Source: Candidatus Babelota bacterium
GTDB lineage: Bacteria > Babelota > Babeliae > Babelales > JAUPTZ01
Length of the DNA: 16,721 bases
Assembly: GCA_030917105.1 (NCBI GenBank)
Contig: JAUPVI010000010.1
Coordinates: 1 to 16,721, forward strand
Direction: 5' to 3'
Below are positions 7,605 to 15,286 of the stretch, piece after piece. The notes beneath the pieces were generated by a model, which saw nothing but the letters and a program-made list of their open reading frames with translations, was not told the origin of the DNA and did not search any database. The translations under genes and the position numbers were made by a program. The first letter of the stretch is position 1. Each line of letters opens with the position of its first letter.

Positions 7605-8495
7605 ATGTTCTCCGCCATGAAAGACCGTGAAATTCGCGCCCTCGTTGCGCACCTCAAAATTGTTGTTAAACGCTTAACCAGCGCCGATATGTCCGGCGAT
7701 TTTTCCTCTGCTTTCCGCGGAAGCGGGCTTGAATTTGCCCACATCCGCAACTATGAACTCGGGGATGAAATCCGCAGTATTGACTGGAAAAGCTCGGCTA
7801 AAATGAACCGCTTGATGGTAAAAGAGTTTGTGCAGGAACGGGAACGTACTGTTATGGTGATGCTCGATATCTCTGCCTCACTAACCACCGGCTCACAAGA
7901 GGCACTCAAAGAAACCTACGCCCGCAATGTGGCAGCCTGCTTAGCCATGATGGCGCAGAATACCAACGATAAGATTGGTATTCTGGTGTTTGCCGACAAG
8001 GTACTCAAGTATCTTCCACCGCAAAAAGGGGCGACCTACAGCGCACAACTCGTCTATGAATTACTCTCCGCTGGCTCGCAAACCAAAGGGCCCGGCAATT
8101 TTGAAGCCGCGCTTAAGCACATTGCCTCGTTGCGATTGCGTAATGCGATTGTTTTTGTAGTATCTGACTGGATTACTGAGCTGGAGGGTACCACCGCCCT
8201 CCTCTCATATCTTGGTTCAAAAAATGAGGCCGTTGCCGTGCGCATTATCGACCCACGAGAGCGATCACTTCCTACGGTTGGCATTATCCCGGCACTCGAC
8301 CCAGAAACAGGAGATGTGGTCCTTCTGAACACGAGCGGCAGCGCCGGCAGGGAGCTAAACCTCCTCCTGGGCAAACGATTACATGATCAAAAACAATTAC
8401 TCAGGAAACATAAATTCTCGGTGCTCGATGTTGAGGTTGGGTGTTCACTCGTTGATGCACTGGCAAACTTTTTTCATACAAGGGCTCGTTCATGA
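7605..8495 (+). CDS. DUF58 / vWA-like domain protein
   Basis: The 296-residue soluble protein carries the DUF58 signature: GLEFAHIRNYELGDEIRSID then WKSSAK (41-66), followed by MVKEF and a strand running into DISAS (88-92). DISAS is a D-x-S-x-S metal-ion-dependent adhesion site of von Willebrand factor A folds. A second strand, VFVVSDW, lies in the middle. DUF58 proteins are normally encoded beside a MoxR AAA+ ATPase and vWA membrane proteins of Bat type and are thought to act in envelope stress or in assembly of metalloenzymes. No MoxR gene is upstream here, where a divergent transporter lies instead. The start could be ATG 7605 or 7617 (residue 5); neither has a clear ribosome-binding site. 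The next gene overlaps by four bases (ATGA), so this is the head of a three-gene operon. Family assignment is strong, cellular role uncertain. Confidence 0.88.
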   Translation: MFSAMKDREIRALVAHLKIVVKRLTSADMSGDFSSAFRGSGLEFAHIRNYELGDEIRSIDWKSSAKMNRLMVKEFVQERERTVMVMLDISASLTTGSQEALKETYARNVAACLAMMAQNTNDKIGILVFADKVLKYLPPQKGATYSAQLVYELLSAGSQTKGPGNFEAALKHIASLRLRNAIVFVVSDWITELEGTTALLSYLGSKNEAVAVRIIDPRERSLPTVGIIPALDPETGDVVLLNTSGSAGRELNLLLGKRLHDQKQLLRKHKFSVLDVEVGCSLVDALANFFHTRARS

Positions 8496-9028
8496 ACCAA
8501 TCCTCTCCTACTTCATTAGCCGATGCATTTACCCCGCTCTACACATACCAACTTCCTGCTTGGTGGCAAACCACACAGGGCATGATGATAATCGGTGCCG
8601 GAACAATCCTTTTTACGCTTGTCATTAGCTTTTTAGTCTGGTACCGCTACTGGTACCGCCCACCACTCACGCTTGAACAATGGAGCACCCAAGAACTCAA
8701 AGCACTCGGTTTTCTATTGAGTCGACAACCAATAAACTACAAACGCTTTTTTGGCGCCGCAACATTTTTTTTCAAACAATACCTCGTCAGACTTCACGGT
8801 TGGAAAGTACTGGACAAAACTGATGATGAATTATGGGATTTTGTCTCTGGCCGTAGCGAAATTCCAGCCAAACTTCACCCAGCTATTAAAGAACTGCTCT
8901 CGTATGCCCAGGTCGTAAAGTTCGCCGACGCCCAAGCATTGGCCGAAAAAGCAGAAGAAGCGCAACACTACCTTGAGATGATTATTAGCACCCTTCAAGA
9001 AACACACAAGGACACAAAAAATGTATAA
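8492..9028 (+). CDS. DUF4381-like single-pass membrane protein
   Basis: The protein has 178 residues. A short polar N-terminus leads to one membrane helix (about 30-50, MMIIGAGTILFTLVISFLVW), then the basic-aromatic YRYWYRPP at the inner face and a helical cytoplasmic domain. The pattern (membrane helix, a helical stretch, a 'LDKTDDELWDFV' turn, then LLSYAQVVKFAD) resembles DUF4381 proteins that follow DUF58 genes in MoxR/Bat-type operons. The position right after a DUF58 gene supports this reading. It overlaps the DUF58 gene by four bases and the following gene by eight, with AAGGG eight bases before its ATG. It may anchor the DUF58 protein at the membrane, but that is inferred from context. 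Confidence 0.75.
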   Translation: MNQSSPTSLADAFTPLYTYQLPAWWQTTQGMMIIGAGTILFTLVISFLVWYRYWYRPPLTLEQWSTQELKALGFLLSRQPINYKRFFGAATFFFKQYLVRLHGWKVLDKTDDELWDFVSGRSEIPAKLHPAIKELLSYAQVVKFADAQALAEKAEEAQHYLEMIISTLQETHKDTKNV

Positions 9029-11399
9029 GAAAGTAATTCTCACGGTCTGTTTTTCTTTACTGACAACGTTCACCAGCACTCAAGCAGCTGAAATTACACC
9101 GCAACCATCCCTGCGAGAAAAAATTATTCGCCTCATAAAGAAGAATCCTCGTATGTTCTTAGCTGGGGGATCTCTTACAACACTTGCGCTGTTGCTTGCG
9201 CTGCGAGAGAAAAAAACACCACAGCAATTGGTTGCTACCCCAGGGGCATCAAACCAACTCAGCCCCGTAGTAAGCAGGCCACAACCAAGAGCAACTCCCA
9301 AGCCAAGTGCTAAAAAGCCAACAACTCATACAACAAACCAACAACCCTCGCCCGTTGAAAAAATTCCCGAAACAGTCAAACTCTCTGATCAGCACAGAGA
9401 ATTAACAGGACCATCAACCATACCTATCGAAAAAGCTCCAGAAGCGGGAGTGCCAGCATCGACAGCCTCGTCTTTAGATAAACCCACAGAGCAAGCACCA
9501 CGACTAATTACACCTTCAATAACAGCACCTGAACGACCGGTCAGTCCTGCGAGCATCCCGTTCGTAAGGAACGTTGATGAAGAGAGATTATCTACCCTAT
9601 TACTAACTTCCCCAGAAATGTCGGCGACAGAAGTTTCGCTGCGACCGGAAACGAGCGCTACTACAACTGTAAAGGCACCCACGACCTCGCAACCCGAAGA
9701 ACCTCAACCACATACTCGTATAGAAGAAAAAATACCAAACAAAGACCTCTTAATAGAACGCCCAGACAGCGTGCCATTGCTTGATGCAAAACCTGCATTC
9801 AGACCCGCAACCCCACCGCTCATAGAGAGCAGAGAAGCGTTAGAATCAGCGCCCATGCCTGAAGCAATCATTACTCGCCCGCTTCAGGGACATGCGTGGA
9901 CATGCACCAATTGCGGACACGCAGGGAACTTAGAAAGAGATGTAGATTGTGAACAATGCGGGTGGTGGCACTGCAGAATGCCGCAATGCACAGAAAATCA
10001 GCCAATTGATGGGTCAAAAGAAGAGTGTATAAACTGCTATCGCATCCGGTGCCATGTCTGTTCCATTGAAGTACAGGGGCCAATAAAAGAAAGCTGCTGT
10101 ACTACGTGCGGCAACCCATTCAAGCTAGCTTCTGCATATCCACTGACGTTAGCCAATGAAGCCTTACATATTATGAAAAAAAAAGGAATTACTCATTATA
10201 CATCGCTATCCGAAGAAGAACGCACTATCAATACCGACTGCTATTGTGGGCAGTGCCAGCCGCCCTTCCCTGCAAAAGAATATCTCAACACAGGCTTTAA
10301 GGAGCACTATGAGATAATCAAACAGTATGCACTCGAACCGCAACAAACAACCTTCTTAAACAGTGCTTGGACCTGCGGTATATGCGGCCAGCAAAACACA
10401 GATAAGTCAGAGCTGCGATGTAACAATAAAAAATGCTTAGCATGGCGATGTAACGAAGATTGTCCCAATGCAAATAGCCCTTTTCAAATGATGTGCGCAT
10501 GCCAGTATCATGATCACTGGCAATGCCCCGCTTGCCATACAATAACGCTAGCAAGTGATTTTGGTGGAAGGCAGGGATCTAAAAGGTGTCTGACCCTGAA
10601 CGCTCACGGAAATCCATGCAATACTTGGGCAAATTTCGATCCGACAGGTAGCCCCGAATCAAAAGAATATTGGGCTTGCACACAGTGTAAGCATCGGAAT
10701 ACGAAGACTCAACGCCGGTGCCAAGGTCTAAGTAAAGATAAAAGACAATGCGGTAGAGAAGCAGACCAAACTTATCTAGAAAAATGGTTAAAACCTACCC
10801 AGGAACTTACCAAAGAAGCAGAAGGTTTTCGCGCTCTTTTTGGAGGTTATAAAATTTCATTCTTCACACAGCAGTACATTGCGCCTACAGACATGCGGTT
10901 GTGCAGCATAGAGGAAGCAGCTAAAGACGGAGAAGTACGACAGACAAACGGATGCATTATCTTATGTCCAGTGGCACAAATCGCCCTATGCCAAGGTGAT
11001 GGCTATTGCGGCTGGCACGGGTTAACTGGTTTTTTTTGGAATCATCGCAAAGAAGTGCATGCGGCACTCACCACTACAAGAAAAACGCTTACACCGGGCG
11101 ACATATGGTTAAACGGCGCCGATATGCCATATGTCGCAAACATTCTCAACCGACGAGTGTTCGTAGTTCATCCTTGTGGTTATACAGATAACGGTCTGTG
11201 CTTCCAAATAAATGCAATGCACGGAACTAGGTATAAAGACCATCCTCCTATCATGCTCATCCAATGGCCAAACCACTATGACCGCATCATCGCCAACAAT
11301 ACCTATGAACAGTTCACATTCCCCGATTTTTTCCCGGGCTCTGTCATCGAACCGGGTGCTATAGAAATGAGGAAATGCCAACACCGTCAGTCAACTTGA
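9021..11399 (+). CDS. Secreted/membrane protein with three RanBP2/NZF-like zinc fingers and an OTU-like protease domain
   Basis: The 792-residue protein has this order: a signal peptide (1-22, VILTVCFSLLTTFTSTQA), a basic stretch, a second hydrophobic helix (about 44-62), and a low-complexity Pro/Thr/Glu-rich linker to about 290. A Cys-rich region (291-580) follows, then a C-terminal OTU-like cysteine protease domain (about 630-770). Three fingers have the W-x-C-x2-C-x(3,4)-N...C...C pattern of RanBP2/NZF zinc fingers: W293/C295/C298/N303/C310/C313, W450/C452/C455/N459/C467/C472 and W551/C553/C556/N560/C567/C577; more CxxC pairs lie between them. The OTU signature is QGDGYCGWHGL with D660 and putative catalytic C663, then DMPYVANILNRRVFVV, and NHYD with putative catalytic H752. 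OTU enzymes cleave ubiquitin chains. The TF/TY pair that NZFs use to bind ubiquitin is absent, so ligand is open. AAGGA lies eight bases before the ATG. A host-directed deubiquitinase effector is the likely role, not proven. Confidence 0.85.
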   Translation: MYKKVILTVCFSLLTTFTSTQAAEITPQPSLREKIIRLIKKNPRMFLAGGSLTTLALLLALREKKTPQQLVATPGASNQLSPVVSRPQPRATPKPSAKKPTTHTTNQQPSPVEKIPETVKLSDQHRELTGPSTIPIEKAPEAGVPASTASSLDKPTEQAPRLITPSITAPERPVSPASIPFVRNVDEERLSTLLLTSPEMSATEVSLRPETSATTTVKAPTTSQPEEPQPHTRIEEKIPNKDLLIERPDSVPLLDAKPAFRPATPPLIESREALESAPMPEAIITRPLQGHAWTCTNCGHAGNLERDVDCEQCGWWHCRMPQCTENQPIDGSKEECINCYRIRCHVCSIEVQGPIKESCCTTCGNPFKLASAYPLTLANEALHIMKKKGITHYTSLSEEERTINTDCYCGQCQPPFPAKEYLNTGFKEHYEIIKQYALEPQQTTFLNSAWTCGICGQQNTDKSELRCNNKKCLAWRCNEDCPNANSPFQMMCACQYHDHWQCPACHTITLASDFGGRQGSKRCLTLNAHGNPCNTWANFDPTGSPESKEYWACTQCKHRNTKTQRRCQGLSKDKRQCGREADQTYLEKWLKPTQELTKEAEGFRALFGGYKISFFTQQYIAPTDMRLCSIEEAAKDGEVRQTNGCIILCPVAQIALCQGDGYCGWHGLTGFFWNHRKEVHAALTTTRKTLTPGDIWLNGADMPYVANILNRRVFVVHPCGYTDNGLCFQINAMHGTRYKDHPPIMLIQWPNHYDRIIANNTYEQFTFPDFFPGSVIEPGAIEMRKCQHRQST

Positions 11400-11425
11400 T
11401 CAAGAGGCGAACAAGGCCCCCACGC

Positions 11426-11689
11426 TTATTCCTCTTCTTCTCGCAGCCCTTCAGCAACGACCCGTAGTACTTGCGGCACTTCTTTTTTTAACTCAGCCTC
11501 GACCAGCAACGATAAGGTATACCCCGAAGAAGGGCACCCGTCGCAGGAGCCAGTTAGCTTTACATACACCGTACCATCAGCAGGATCAAATCGCTGAAAA
11601 GTTATATGGCCACCATGCATCAAAAAGTATGGCTGCAACTGCTCTAACACCTCTTGGATTTGAGCAGAAATTGTCTCTGGCGTCAACAT
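11426..11689 (-). CDS. Nfu-type iron-sulfur cluster scaffold/carrier protein
   Basis: The 87-residue protein consists almost wholly of a NifU C-terminal (Nfu) domain. LTGSCDGCPSS carries the two cysteines (C49, C52) that, in a dimer, hold a 4Fe-4S cluster for transfer to apo-enzymes in the cytoplasm. The MHGGHITF stretch before it is the usual first strand region. An AGGGAG ribosome-binding site stands five bases before the ATG. The gene follows the ribosomal block but is separated from it by a strong terminator, so it probably has its own promoter; I could not pick one with confidence. It converges on the OTU-protein gene with only 26 bases between the two stops and no obvious terminator there. 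No nifS/iscS partner is visible in this window. Confidence 0.93.
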   Translation of the reverse strand: MLTPETISAQIQEVLEQLQPYFLMHGGHITFQRFDPADGTVYVKLTGSCDGCPSSGYTLSLLVEAELKKEVPQVLRVVAEGLREEEE

Positions 11690-11751
11690 TAAGACTCCCT
11701 AAATGTATCAGCAGCCACAACAAACAGTATGTTTTCCATATTCTTACCCCT

Positions 11752-11786
11752 AAAAAAAAGGAGCCGGCTTTTACGACCGACTCCTT
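11752..11786 (-). terminator. Intrinsic terminator of the ribosomal block
   Basis: On the minus strand an 11-base stem, AAGGAGTCGGT against GCCGGCTCCTT (nine normal pairs and two G-T pairs), with a seven-base loop, is followed by eight T. It starts 17 bases after the rplQ stop and is the clear end of the adk-to-rplQ transcription unit. Confidence 0.93.
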
Positions 11787-11802
11787 CTCTCATTACTACG
11801 TT

Positions 11803-12159
11803 TTAAACCCACTCAATACGAGCGATCGGCGCTGTATCACTTGGACGTCGTCCCAATGGGATCACGCGAGTGTAGCCGCCAGGTCGTTGAGTATAACGCG
11901 GTGCAATTTCAGCAATAAGCTTCTTGCACGCATCTTTTGAGTACGGAAGCAACTCATTAACACGACGAATCGTATTGAAGTCTGTTCCGGTACGGGCAAC
12001 AGTCACAATTTTTTCCGCAAAACGTTGAATTTGTTTTGCGCGGGTCTTTGTTGTAGACAAATGACCATTCATAATCAGATTAATTGTTTGGTTTCTTAAA
12101 TATGACATACGGAATCCGATGCACATATTCATTGGGTGATTACCCTTCTGGTGTCTCAT
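11803..12159 (-). CDS. rplQ: 50S ribosomal protein L17 (bL17)
   Basis: The 118 residues match the usual bacterial size. The start MRHQKGNHPMN, the block FRMSYLRNQTINLIMNG and the KTTKxRAKQIQR-like stretch (here TTKTRAKQIQRFAEKIVT) are typical of bL17, a large-subunit protein near the peptide exit tunnel. It overlaps the rpoA stop by four bases (ATGA), so translation is coupled, as in the alpha operon of many bacteria. A strong terminator follows. Confidence 0.97.
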   Translation of the reverse strand: MRHQKGNHPMNMCIGFRMSYLRNQTINLIMNGHLSTTKTRAKQIQRFAEKIVTVARTGTDFNTIRRVNELLPYSKDACKKLIAEIAPRYTQRPGGYTRVIPLGRRPSDTAPIARIEWV

Positions 12160-13214
12160 AGCCCGGCCTCATCTTCTTGTTCTTTAATTAAACGCTTCAA
12201 ATCAAGCTCTTTGACGTTCATGCCAAGGCTCAGATTAAATGCTTGTAAGATCTCTTTCACTTCACGAAGTGACTTGCGACCAAAGTTCTTGATTTTAAGA
12301 ATATCATCATCGGTCAAATTAACCAGATCGATAACACGCTTAACACCAGCACCAATCAAACAGTTATGCGCACGTACCGAGAACTCAAGCTCATCGATTG
12401 GGCGTAAAAACAGCTCAACAGGCAACCCTTTGGTTGGATTACGGTGAGTTTCCGCAGTCGGCGACGCCACTGCTTGTGGTTGAATACCCACTGAAATCTC
12501 ATTAAATGGAATTTCGGTTGCACTCAAGAAATGCTCAAGTTGCGTACGAAGTACTGATGCCGCATAGTGGACAACATCTGGTGGCTTTACGGCCCCGTTA
12601 GTTGTAACCGATAAGTACAATTTATCGTAGTCGATAGCCTCGCCCACACGAGTCTTTTCCACACGGAATTCAACCCTTTGTACTGGCGAGAACAATGCAT
12701 CAACATAGATTCTACCATCTTGCTGCAACGATTTTGCATATGGCCATTGCGCAGGTACATACCCACGACCCATTTCAACAAAAAAATCAATGTCAAGCTT
12801 GCCGTCTTCCGCCAAGTTTGCAATCAAATGGTCAGGATTCACAATGCTCATGTGCGCATCACAAGAAATATCCGATGCATAAACCGGACCACGACCTCGT
12901 TTAACCAAGCGCATTTTGCCTGATTCACCAGTCGTGTTGTGAACAACCAAACCTTTAATGTTGAGTACCACTTGCAATACATCTTCAACTACGCCAGGGA
13001 TAACCGCAAATTCGTTATTAACCCCTTCAATAACCACGGATGTAACCGCCGCACCTTCAATAGATGCCAACATAATACGACGAAGGGCATTACCCAACGT
13101 TACTCCATACCCAGACTCCAAAGGCTCCACTACAAGTTCACCAAACGTCTTAGACGTTTTGCCTTGCCATGAAAGCTTTGGAAGAATGAGACCTTTGTAC
13201 ATTTTACCTTGCAT
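12156..13214 (-). CDS. rpoA: DNA-directed RNA polymerase subunit alpha
   Basis: The 352 residues are some 20 longer than the E. coli protein, partly through a charged tail. The N-terminal assembly domain shows GYGVTLGNALRRIML (35-49), the dimer and beta-contact region. The C-terminal domain starts at LFLRPIDELEFSVRAHNCL (268-286) and ends with the helix-hairpin-helix LKIKNFGRKSLREVKEIL (306-323), which binds UP-element DNA and activators. The first ATG is chosen over residue 5 because AGGAG stands six bases before it. The gene follows rpsD by 68 bases and overlaps rplQ, the standard alpha-operon order. Identity is certain. Confidence 0.98.
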   Translation of the reverse strand: MQGKMYKGLILPKLSWQGKTSKTFGELVVEPLESGYGVTLGNALRRIMLASIEGAAVTSVVIEGVNNEFAVIPGVVEDVLQVVLNIKGLVVHNTTGESGKMRLVKRGRGPVYASDISCDAHMSIVNPDHLIANLAEDGKLDIDFFVEMGRGYVPAQWPYAKSLQQDGRIYVDALFSPVQRVEFRVEKTRVGEAIDYDKLYLSVTTNGAVKPPDVVHYAASVLRTQLEHFLSATEIPFNEISVGIQPQAVASPTAETHRNPTKGLPVELFLRPIDELEFSVRAHNCLIGAGVKRVIDLVNLTDDDILKIKNFGRKSLREVKEILQAFNLSLGMNVKELDLKRLIKEQEDEAGL

Positions 13215-13282
13215 GCACCGCTCCTAATTCAATTCCAACGCGCTATCTATCACTGTATATGTTTTCGTCTCTATTTCACTAC

Positions 13283-13903
13283 TTAGTTCCGTGAGTAAAG
13301 CTCAACAACCAAATGCTCTTCAAACGGTGTGGTAATATCGGAACGCACTGGATAACGAACAACTTCACCAGCCTTAGTTTCCTTGTTTAGCAAGAGCCAT
13401 TCAGGAACCTTAATGCTACGGTTGAATCGTTTTTCTACAACGACTTTGACAAACGCTTCTTTCTCTTGAGAACGTGGTGCCAATGCAACAACGTCACCAA
13501 TTTCAACGAGGACCGAGGGCGACTTAACGCGCAAGCCATTAATCAACACGTGACCATGAACCACCAACTGGCGGGACTGCTTACGAGTCGATGCAAGCTT
13601 CAATCGATACACAACGTTATCAAGACGACGCTCAAGCGCCATCAAGAAGTTTTCACCGGTAATACCTTTCTGACGAGAAATCTTCTCGAACAAGGTACGG
13701 AATTGTTTTTCTGAAACACCGTACAAGAATCGCAATTTTTGCTTTTCTTTTAACTGTTTACAATACTCAGATACTTTTTTATTCGCATTAGCAGCGCCTT
13801 TTTTCGCACTGCTTTTGGCGGTTGCTACACCGTCTTTATCGCCTTTCATTTGGAAACCAAATGCATCAGCATAGAATTTATCACGTTTAAAATACTTTGA
13901 CAT
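13283..13903 (-). CDS. rpsD: 30S ribosomal protein S4 (uS4)
   Basis: The 206-residue uS4 is a 16S rRNA-binding assembly starter and, in many bacteria, repressor of the alpha operon. Recognisable blocks are LKEKQKLRFLYGVSEKQFR, the S4 RNA-binding domain LERRLDNVVYRLKLASTRKQ and HGHVLINGLRVKSPS. ATG 13903 (MSKYF) is chosen over the GTG two codons earlier because the AGGG box is nine bases from it but only about three from the GTG. The N-terminal zinc-binding cysteines of the C+ form are absent: the start is SKYFKRDKFYADAFGFQ and a Lys/Ala-rich stretch (about 24-42) follows. Such zinc-free forms are known. Confidence 0.97.
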   Translation of the reverse strand: MSKYFKRDKFYADAFGFQMKGDKDGVATAKSSAKKGAANANKKVSEYCKQLKEKQKLRFLYGVSEKQFRTLFEKISRQKGITGENFLMALERRLDNVVYRLKLASTRKQSRQLVVHGHVLINGLRVKSPSVLVEIGDVVALAPRSQEKEAFVKVVVEKRFNRSIKVPEWLLLNKETKAGEVVRYPVRSDITTPFEEHLVVELYSRN

Positions 13904-13936
13904 AGTCACTTGCCCTTTCTAGCTCTGTCCCTATTG

Positions 13937-14323
13937 CTACACACGACGCTTCTTTGGCGCTCGCACTCCATTGTGAGGAAGCGGCGTTACATCGCGAAGT
14001 GCGGTTACGGTCAATCCAGCGGCTTGAAACGCTCGCACCACTGAATCACGTCCAGAACCAGGTCCCTGTAAGTTGATTTCCATAGAACGTGCCCCCATAA
14101 TGGACAATTCTTTTGCGAGCTTATTCGCAATTTGAGTTGCCGCAAACGGTGTACCCTTACGAGCACCTTTAAAACCAAGTTGTCCGGAGCTACCACGCAC
14201 TAATACATCACCCCCAGTGGTTGTGACACTTACCATTGTATTGTTGAAGCTTGCCTTAACGTGAGCAATTACCGCTTCAACGTTACGCTTCGCATTCTTT
14301 TTTGTTTTCTTTTTATAGGCCAT
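13937..14323 (-). CDS. rpsK: 30S ribosomal protein S11 (uS11)
   Basis: The 128 residues match the family length. The protein has the basic N-terminus (AYKKKTKKNAKRN), the core HVKASFNNTMVSVTTTGGD and SSGQLGFKGARKGTPFAA, and the end RDVTPLPHNGVRAPKKRRV, the highly conserved platform-binding tail. It lies 22 bases after rpsM, with AAGGGA six bases before the ATG. It binds 16S rRNA at the platform near the mRNA exit. Confidence 0.98.
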   Translation of the reverse strand: MAYKKKTKKNAKRNVEAVIAHVKASFNNTMVSVTTTGGDVLVRGSSGQLGFKGARKGTPFAATQIANKLAKELSIMGARSMEINLQGPGSGRDSVVRAFQAAGLTVTALRDVTPLPHNGVRAPKKRRV

Positions 14324-14345
14324 TGCAAATCCCTTGATTCAACGC

Positions 14346-14735
14346 TTACTTCTTAGTAGCAATCTTTTTGTTCGCCACGATGTTACTTGACTTACGCGGA
14401 CCCTTGCGAGTACGAGCATTCGTCTTTGTACGTTGTCCACGAGCCGGCAAAGAGCGCTTATGGCGTGAGCCACGGTAAGACCCAATTTCTTGGAGGCGCT
14501 TAATATCAAGAGTAACTTCTTTACGCAAGTCACCTTCAACTTTATAACCAGCGTTGATTTCTTGTTGAATTGCAGCAACTTGAGCTGAGCTCAAATCTTT
14601 AACCCGAGTATCCATGTCGACTTTTGCATCGCCAAGAATTTTACGTGATGTTGGAAGACCGATGCCGAAAATATATGTTAACCCGATTTCAACCCGTTTT
14701 TCTTTAGGAAGAAATACACCTTCTATACGTGCCAT
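14346..14735 (-). CDS. rpsM: 30S ribosomal protein S13 (uS13)
   Basis: The 129-residue protein starts MARIEGVFLPKEKRVEIGLT, with the helix-two-turn-helix region YIFGIGLPTSRKIL and the conserved tail RGQRTKTNARTRKGP, which reaches toward the P-site tRNA. Family length is 115-126, so the C-terminal Lys/Ala extension is slightly longer than usual. AAGGAA stands eight bases before the ATG. Order rpmJ-rpsM-rpsK is standard. Confidence 0.97.
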   Translation of the reverse strand: MARIEGVFLPKEKRVEIGLTYIFGIGLPTSRKILGDAKVDMDTRVKDLSSAQVAAIQQEINAGYKVEGDLRKEVTLDIKRLQEIGSYRGSRHKRSLPARGQRTKTNARTRKGPRKSSNIVANKKIATKK

Positions 14736-14777
14736 TTATGCTATTCCTTATACCGAACTATCGTTTTTTCAGCTTCA

Positions 14778-14894
14778 TTAACCTTGACGTTGCTTATGAC
14801 GCGGGTTTTTTTGACAAATGACGCGAACGACGCGGCATCGACGGATGATCTTACAATCACCACACATTACTTTAACCGAAGTTTTTACTTTCAT
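14778..14894 (-). CDS. rpmJ: 50S ribosomal protein L36 (bL36)
   Basis: This is a 38-codon gene, easy to miss because of its size. It begins MKVKTSVKVMCGDCKIIRR and ends NPRHKQRQG. The zinc ligands of the zinc-binding form are intact: C11, C14, C27 and H33. It sits in its usual place between infA and rpsM (81 bases after infA, 42 bases before rpsM). GGAG stands ten bases ahead of the ATG, slightly far. Confidence 0.96.
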   Translation of the reverse strand: MKVKTSVKVMCGDCKIIRRCRVVRVICQKNPRHKQRQG

Positions 14895-14975
14895 CTTACT
14901 TGTACTCCAATTTCTTAAATCACCATTTGTTGCATACTGTTCAGCCTTCAAACCCCCGAACCGGCGTTCGTCTTT

Positions 14976-15239
14976 TTATGAGCGATCACGCGGTACAGCG
15001 GGCCGTTCAGTACGAACTGCATCGTACCGAGATACGATGCGACCCTTGGTCAGATCATAAGGTGACATTTCGACCGCAACACGGTCGCCAGGCAACAATT
15101 TGATATAATGCATCCTCATTTTACCTGAAACATGAGCTAAAACCAAGTGGTTCCCGTCAATAATTACTTGAAATGTTGCATTTGGCAACGCCTTCTCAAC
15201 CGTTCCGTTAATGACGATAACTTCTTGCTTCTTGCTCAT
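14976..15239 (-). CDS. infA: Translation initiation factor IF-1
   Basis: The protein has 87 residues. The OB-fold is complete: the strand INGTVEKALPNATFQVIIDG, then VLAHVSGKMRMHYIKLLPGDRV and SPYDLTKGRIVSRYD. IF-1 binds the ribosomal A site and aids initiation. The family normally stops right after GRI-xxR at about 72 residues; here about 14 more residues follow (VRTERPAVPRDRS). The extra tail is odd but seems a simple extension because the core is intact. GAGAG stands about eight bases before the ATG. It follows map by 47 bases, the order found in many non-proteobacterial genomes. Confidence 0.96.
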   Translation of the reverse strand: MSKKQEVIVINGTVEKALPNATFQVIIDGNHLVLAHVSGKMRMHYIKLLPGDRVAVEMSPYDLTKGRIVSRYDAVRTERPAVPRDRS

Positions 15240-15286
15240 AGAGTGTTCTCTCGTATATTTGGATACTAACTATTGTTACTTCTGTA

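Noticed and set aside
11400..11425. Possible bidirectional terminator between the OTU gene and nfu
   Set aside because: Only 26 bases lie there and no stem-loop with a T tract is visible on either strand.
13904..13909. GTG start two codons upstream for rpsD
   Set aside because: The ribosome-binding site would be only about three bases away; ATG 13903 gives the normal S4 N-terminus and better spacing.
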